From positions 1-17,230 of the forward strand of contig JAFGIA010000373.1 of the NCBI GenBank assembly GCA_016929795.1: 17,230 nucleotides of DNA, given 5' to 3'. Position 1 is the first letter of the stretch; every line of letters starts with the position of its first letter. The translations under genes were made by a program, and so were the position numbers. Of this stretch, positions 15,834 through 17,230 are shown piece by piece. Under the pieces are notes generated by a model. It saw only the letters and a program-made list of their open reading frames with translations, searched no databases and had not been told where the DNA came from. The DNA comes from Anaerolineae bacterium (GTDB taxonomy: Bacteria; Chloroflexota; Anaerolineae; JAAYZQ01).

Positions 15834-15862
15834 ATTATAACACGGCTTGCAGGCTCCTGCAA
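15834..15862 (-). promoter_or_regulatory. Sigma70-like promoter of the prs operon
   Basis: On the minus strand TTGCAG (15857-15862) and TATAAT (15834-15839) are 17 nt apart. Transcription would begin near 15827, giving a leader of about 48 nt before the prs start. Confidence 0.65.
15847..15862. promoter_or_regulatory. Palindromic operator candidate over the prs -35 box
   Basis: TTGCAGG-CT-CCTGCAA is a 7+7 inverted repeat whose outer half is the -35 hexamer of the prs promoter. A dimeric repressor bound here would block polymerase. No matching regulator gene is present in the window. Confidence 0.4.
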
Positions 15863-15896
15863 CCCGGCCAGCGCTTGGAGGTCAATACCCTTCGCA

Positions 15897-15972
15897 TAAG
15901 GTTCAAGCCCGCTCAAGTAAGGCTCAAGCCCCCGTCCCCGGGGGAGGCCCGAGACGGGCCTGGGAGCTTGAG
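15897..15972. repeat. Structured non-coding region with tandem and inverted repeats
   Basis: TAAGGTTCAAGCCC (15897-15910) recurs as TAAGGCTCAAGCCC (15918-15931), a 21-nt spacing with one mismatch. CTCAAGC (15923-15929) pairs with GCTTGAG (15966-15972), and CCCGTC (15931-15936) with GACGGG (15953-15958). An alternative hairpin GGCCCG-AGA-CGGGCC spans 15946-15960. It lies in the divergent region upstream of both flanking genes and encodes nothing I recognise. Confidence 0.45.
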
Positions 15973-15976
15973 AAAG

Positions 15977-16043
15977 TGTCATTGCGAGGGCGCAGTCGTT
16001 CGTGCCCGAAAGCCTGCCCAGAGCCTGGCGAAGGGCAATCTCC
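15977..16043. repeat. Dispersed TGTCATTGCGAG repeat, copy 3 (half element)
   Basis: It starts TGTCATTGCGAG and ends at GGGCAATCTCC, with no returning right arm. Positions 16006-16040 are identical over 35 nt to the reverse complement of 3217-3251. It is a single-armed copy between the prs promoter and the promoter at 16066. Confidence 0.75.
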
Positions 16044-16065
16044 AGCGTGAGCCAAAGGACAGCAC

Positions 16066-16094
16066 TTGCCAAAAGGCCGCGCTGGTGGTACAAT
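16066..16094 (+). promoter_or_regulatory. Sigma70-like promoter of the membrane protein gene
   Basis: TTGCCA (16066-16071) and TACAAT (16089-16094) are separated by 17 nt. The predicted start is near 16101, with a leader of about 77 nt ending in the AAAGGGA ribosome binding site. It diverges from the prs promoter. Confidence 0.6.
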
Positions 16095-16177
16095 AAAAAG
16101 TGGACCGACGTATGGTGTCAAGACCTGGTCGAGGGAGAAAGACATAGTATCGTGCATCTGATGAAAGGGATCCTTTG

Positions 16178-17158
16178 ATGTCGCTCCTATACCTCACCCC
16201 TGCCTCGATCAGTTTCCTGGCCCAGTTCATCCTATCCCTGTCCATTACCCTTTTCCTGGCCCTTCACCTGCGAGGCGGGACCATACGACTGGTGCTGTTG
16301 ACCTGCTTTTTTGCCGGGGCGACTGCTTTTATCGGGCTGATGTTCCTGGATACTGCCCTCTTGCCTTTCCAGCGCCTGCTGGCCGTCTATGCCGAAAACG
16401 CCGTGCTGGCCCTGGCCCTGGTCTTTTTGCTCCAGTTTGCCTATCGCTTCCCCCAACCATATCCTCAGCACAAATGGGAGGCCCGCGCCGGCCTGGTCAT
16501 CAGCCTCTTCTATTTCTTGTGGGAAGCGGGCTTTATGGTCTACCGCTACGTCTCGTTGCTCGGCCAGGGGGCGGTCTATTACCGTCCCTTTTTCCCCATC
16601 TACCTGATGGGCCTGGTCCTGGCCTTGCCGCCCCTCGCCTTTATCCGCCAGTGCATCGCCGCCGACGCCCGTACGACGGAACGCCCCGTCAGTTGGCTCC
16701 GCAAACTCTGGCAGCCTGAAGGCAGAGGCGCCCGCGGGGCGCGGGCTTTTGTAGGGGTCTTTGGCATCCTCTTTCTGCTGGGGATAACCAACATTGCGCT
16801 GACGATCGGGCTCCCTTACGCGGTTTACAATGCCGCTCTGTCCATCGGCGTCCTGGTAGCCTTGTGGCTGTTTGCCACCAACTATATCAACTTTCTCCGC
16901 GGCGGCGTCAGCGTGCAGACCAGGCTGTCGGTGCTGACGCTGACCCTCGTCCTGGCCCTGCTCGGCTCAGTGGGCTGGTTTATCGCACCGCCCTATATTG
17001 AAACCTTTCACCCGAATCTCACCGATCATCAAACCCTGCGCTTCACGCCCAACGAGGCCGGCGGCTATGACATAGACGAGGTGGCCTTTGCGTTCGAAAG
17101 CGAGTTGGGAGAGAGGTTGCCGCTGTCCCACGGCTACGAAGTGAGGAATGAGATTTAA
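16178..17158 (+). CDS. Eight-helix membrane protein, probably a truncated sensor
   Basis: The 326-residue protein has about eight hydrophobic segments (10-30, 36-57, 67-88, 104-123, 138-156, 190-211, 217-238 and 250-270), with a hydrophilic loop at 158-188 and a short polar tail from 271. It resembles the N-terminal multi-helix part of bacterial signalling proteins more than a transporter, but I do not recognise a named family. The tail (FHPNLTDHQTLRFTPNEAGG then YDIDEVAFAFESELGERL) reads like the start of an extracellular domain and stops after only about 55 residues, so a nonsense or frameshift truncation is possible. The ATG at 16178 has AAAGGGA 8 nt upstream; an adjacent TTG at 16175 is a poorer choice. 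A hairpin followed by TTTT (16728-16749) lies inside the gene. From 17159 to the end I see no convincing gene. Confidence 0.65.
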   Translation: MSLLYLTPASISFLAQFILSLSITLFLALHLRGGTIRLVLLTCFFAGATAFIGLMFLDTALLPFQRLLAVYAENAVLALALVFLLQFAYRFPQPYPQHKWEARAGLVISLFYFLWEAGFMVYRYVSLLGQGAVYYRPFFPIYLMGLVLALPPLAFIRQCIAADARTTERPVSWLRKLWQPEGRGARGARAFVGVFGILFLLGITNIALTIGLPYAVYNAALSIGVLVALWLFATNYINFLRGGVSVQTRLSVLTLTLVLALLGSVGWFIAPPYIETFHPNLTDHQTLRFTPNEAGGYDIDEVAFAFESELGERLPLSHGYEVRNEI

Positions 17159-17230
17159 ATAACATGCCTGTTTCGCCTTCTTGCGCAAATGATCCTTCTC
17201 CAGTATCATGGGTGACTACCCGTGACACGC

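Noticed and set aside
14925..15899. A 324-codon plus-strand frame opposite prs
   Set aside because: It is antisense to a conserved gene, has no known motif, and reads through the prs promoter.
16728..16749. GCGCCC-GCG-GGGCGC hairpin followed by TTTT
   Set aside because: It looks like an intrinsic terminator, but it is inside an intact membrane-protein frame and the T-run is only four.
17163..17230. Open frame starting ATG at 17163 and running off the window
   Set aside because: Only 22 codons are visible, with no convincing ribosome binding site or recognisable sequence.

Overview
The window is GC-rich bacterial chromosome. The best fit is Chloroflexota (an Anaerolineae- or Caldilineae-like lineage). 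This rests on family resemblance and recall, not on a marker gene: two secreted proteins share an IYLPxVL C-terminal tail, the response regulator has an ICAWC/CPDC C-terminal domain, the amidohydrolase is of the FINMLSW type, and TGTCATTGCGAG repeats are scattered between genes. I see no rRNA, tRNA, CRISPR array, transposase or integrase.

Layout. (1) 231-1856 (-): an N-acyl-D-amino-acid deacylase-like amidohydrolase with its own extended -10 promoter. (2) 2208-5726 (+): a PhzF-family protein behind a strong promoter, then, after a TGTCATTGCGAG repeat, a tight cluster of a response regulator, a fructose-6-phosphate aldolase-like enzyme and a radical SAM enzyme. The last two overlap by 4 nt. 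(3) 5733-5820: a convergent junction holding what looks like a single relic blade of a beta-propeller gene. (4) 5815-11278 (-): two large secreted beta-helix proteins, 22 nt apart, with the same C-terminal tail. The first has an in-frame TGA inside its signal peptide and a protease-like domain that appears to have lost its metal ligands. (5) 11501-15779 (-): an operon of a ribose-phosphate pyrophosphokinase-like gene, an aldehyde:ferredoxin oxidoreductase and a membrane-anchored alpha/beta hydrolase, with gaps of 26 nt and then a 4-nt overlap. (6) 15780-16177: a divergent promoter region with a palindrome over the prs -35 box, a structured repeat and half of a dispersed repeat. (7) 16178-17158 (+): an eight-helix membrane protein that looks cut short.

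How the genes may work together. The prs-AOR-hydrolase operon pairs nucleotide precursor synthesis with aldehyde oxidation, and the hydrolase could act on esters at the membrane; this is inference. The two beta-helix proteins are probably exported together and displayed or released at the cell surface. The phosphorelay, aldolase and radical SAM genes are probably co-transcribed, but nothing in the sequence shows the signal or the substrate. The strongest leads are the UGA in the signal peptide, the shared C-terminal tail, the apparent pseudo-protease and the amidohydrolase subgroup without HxH. I do not see a clear new multi-gene system.
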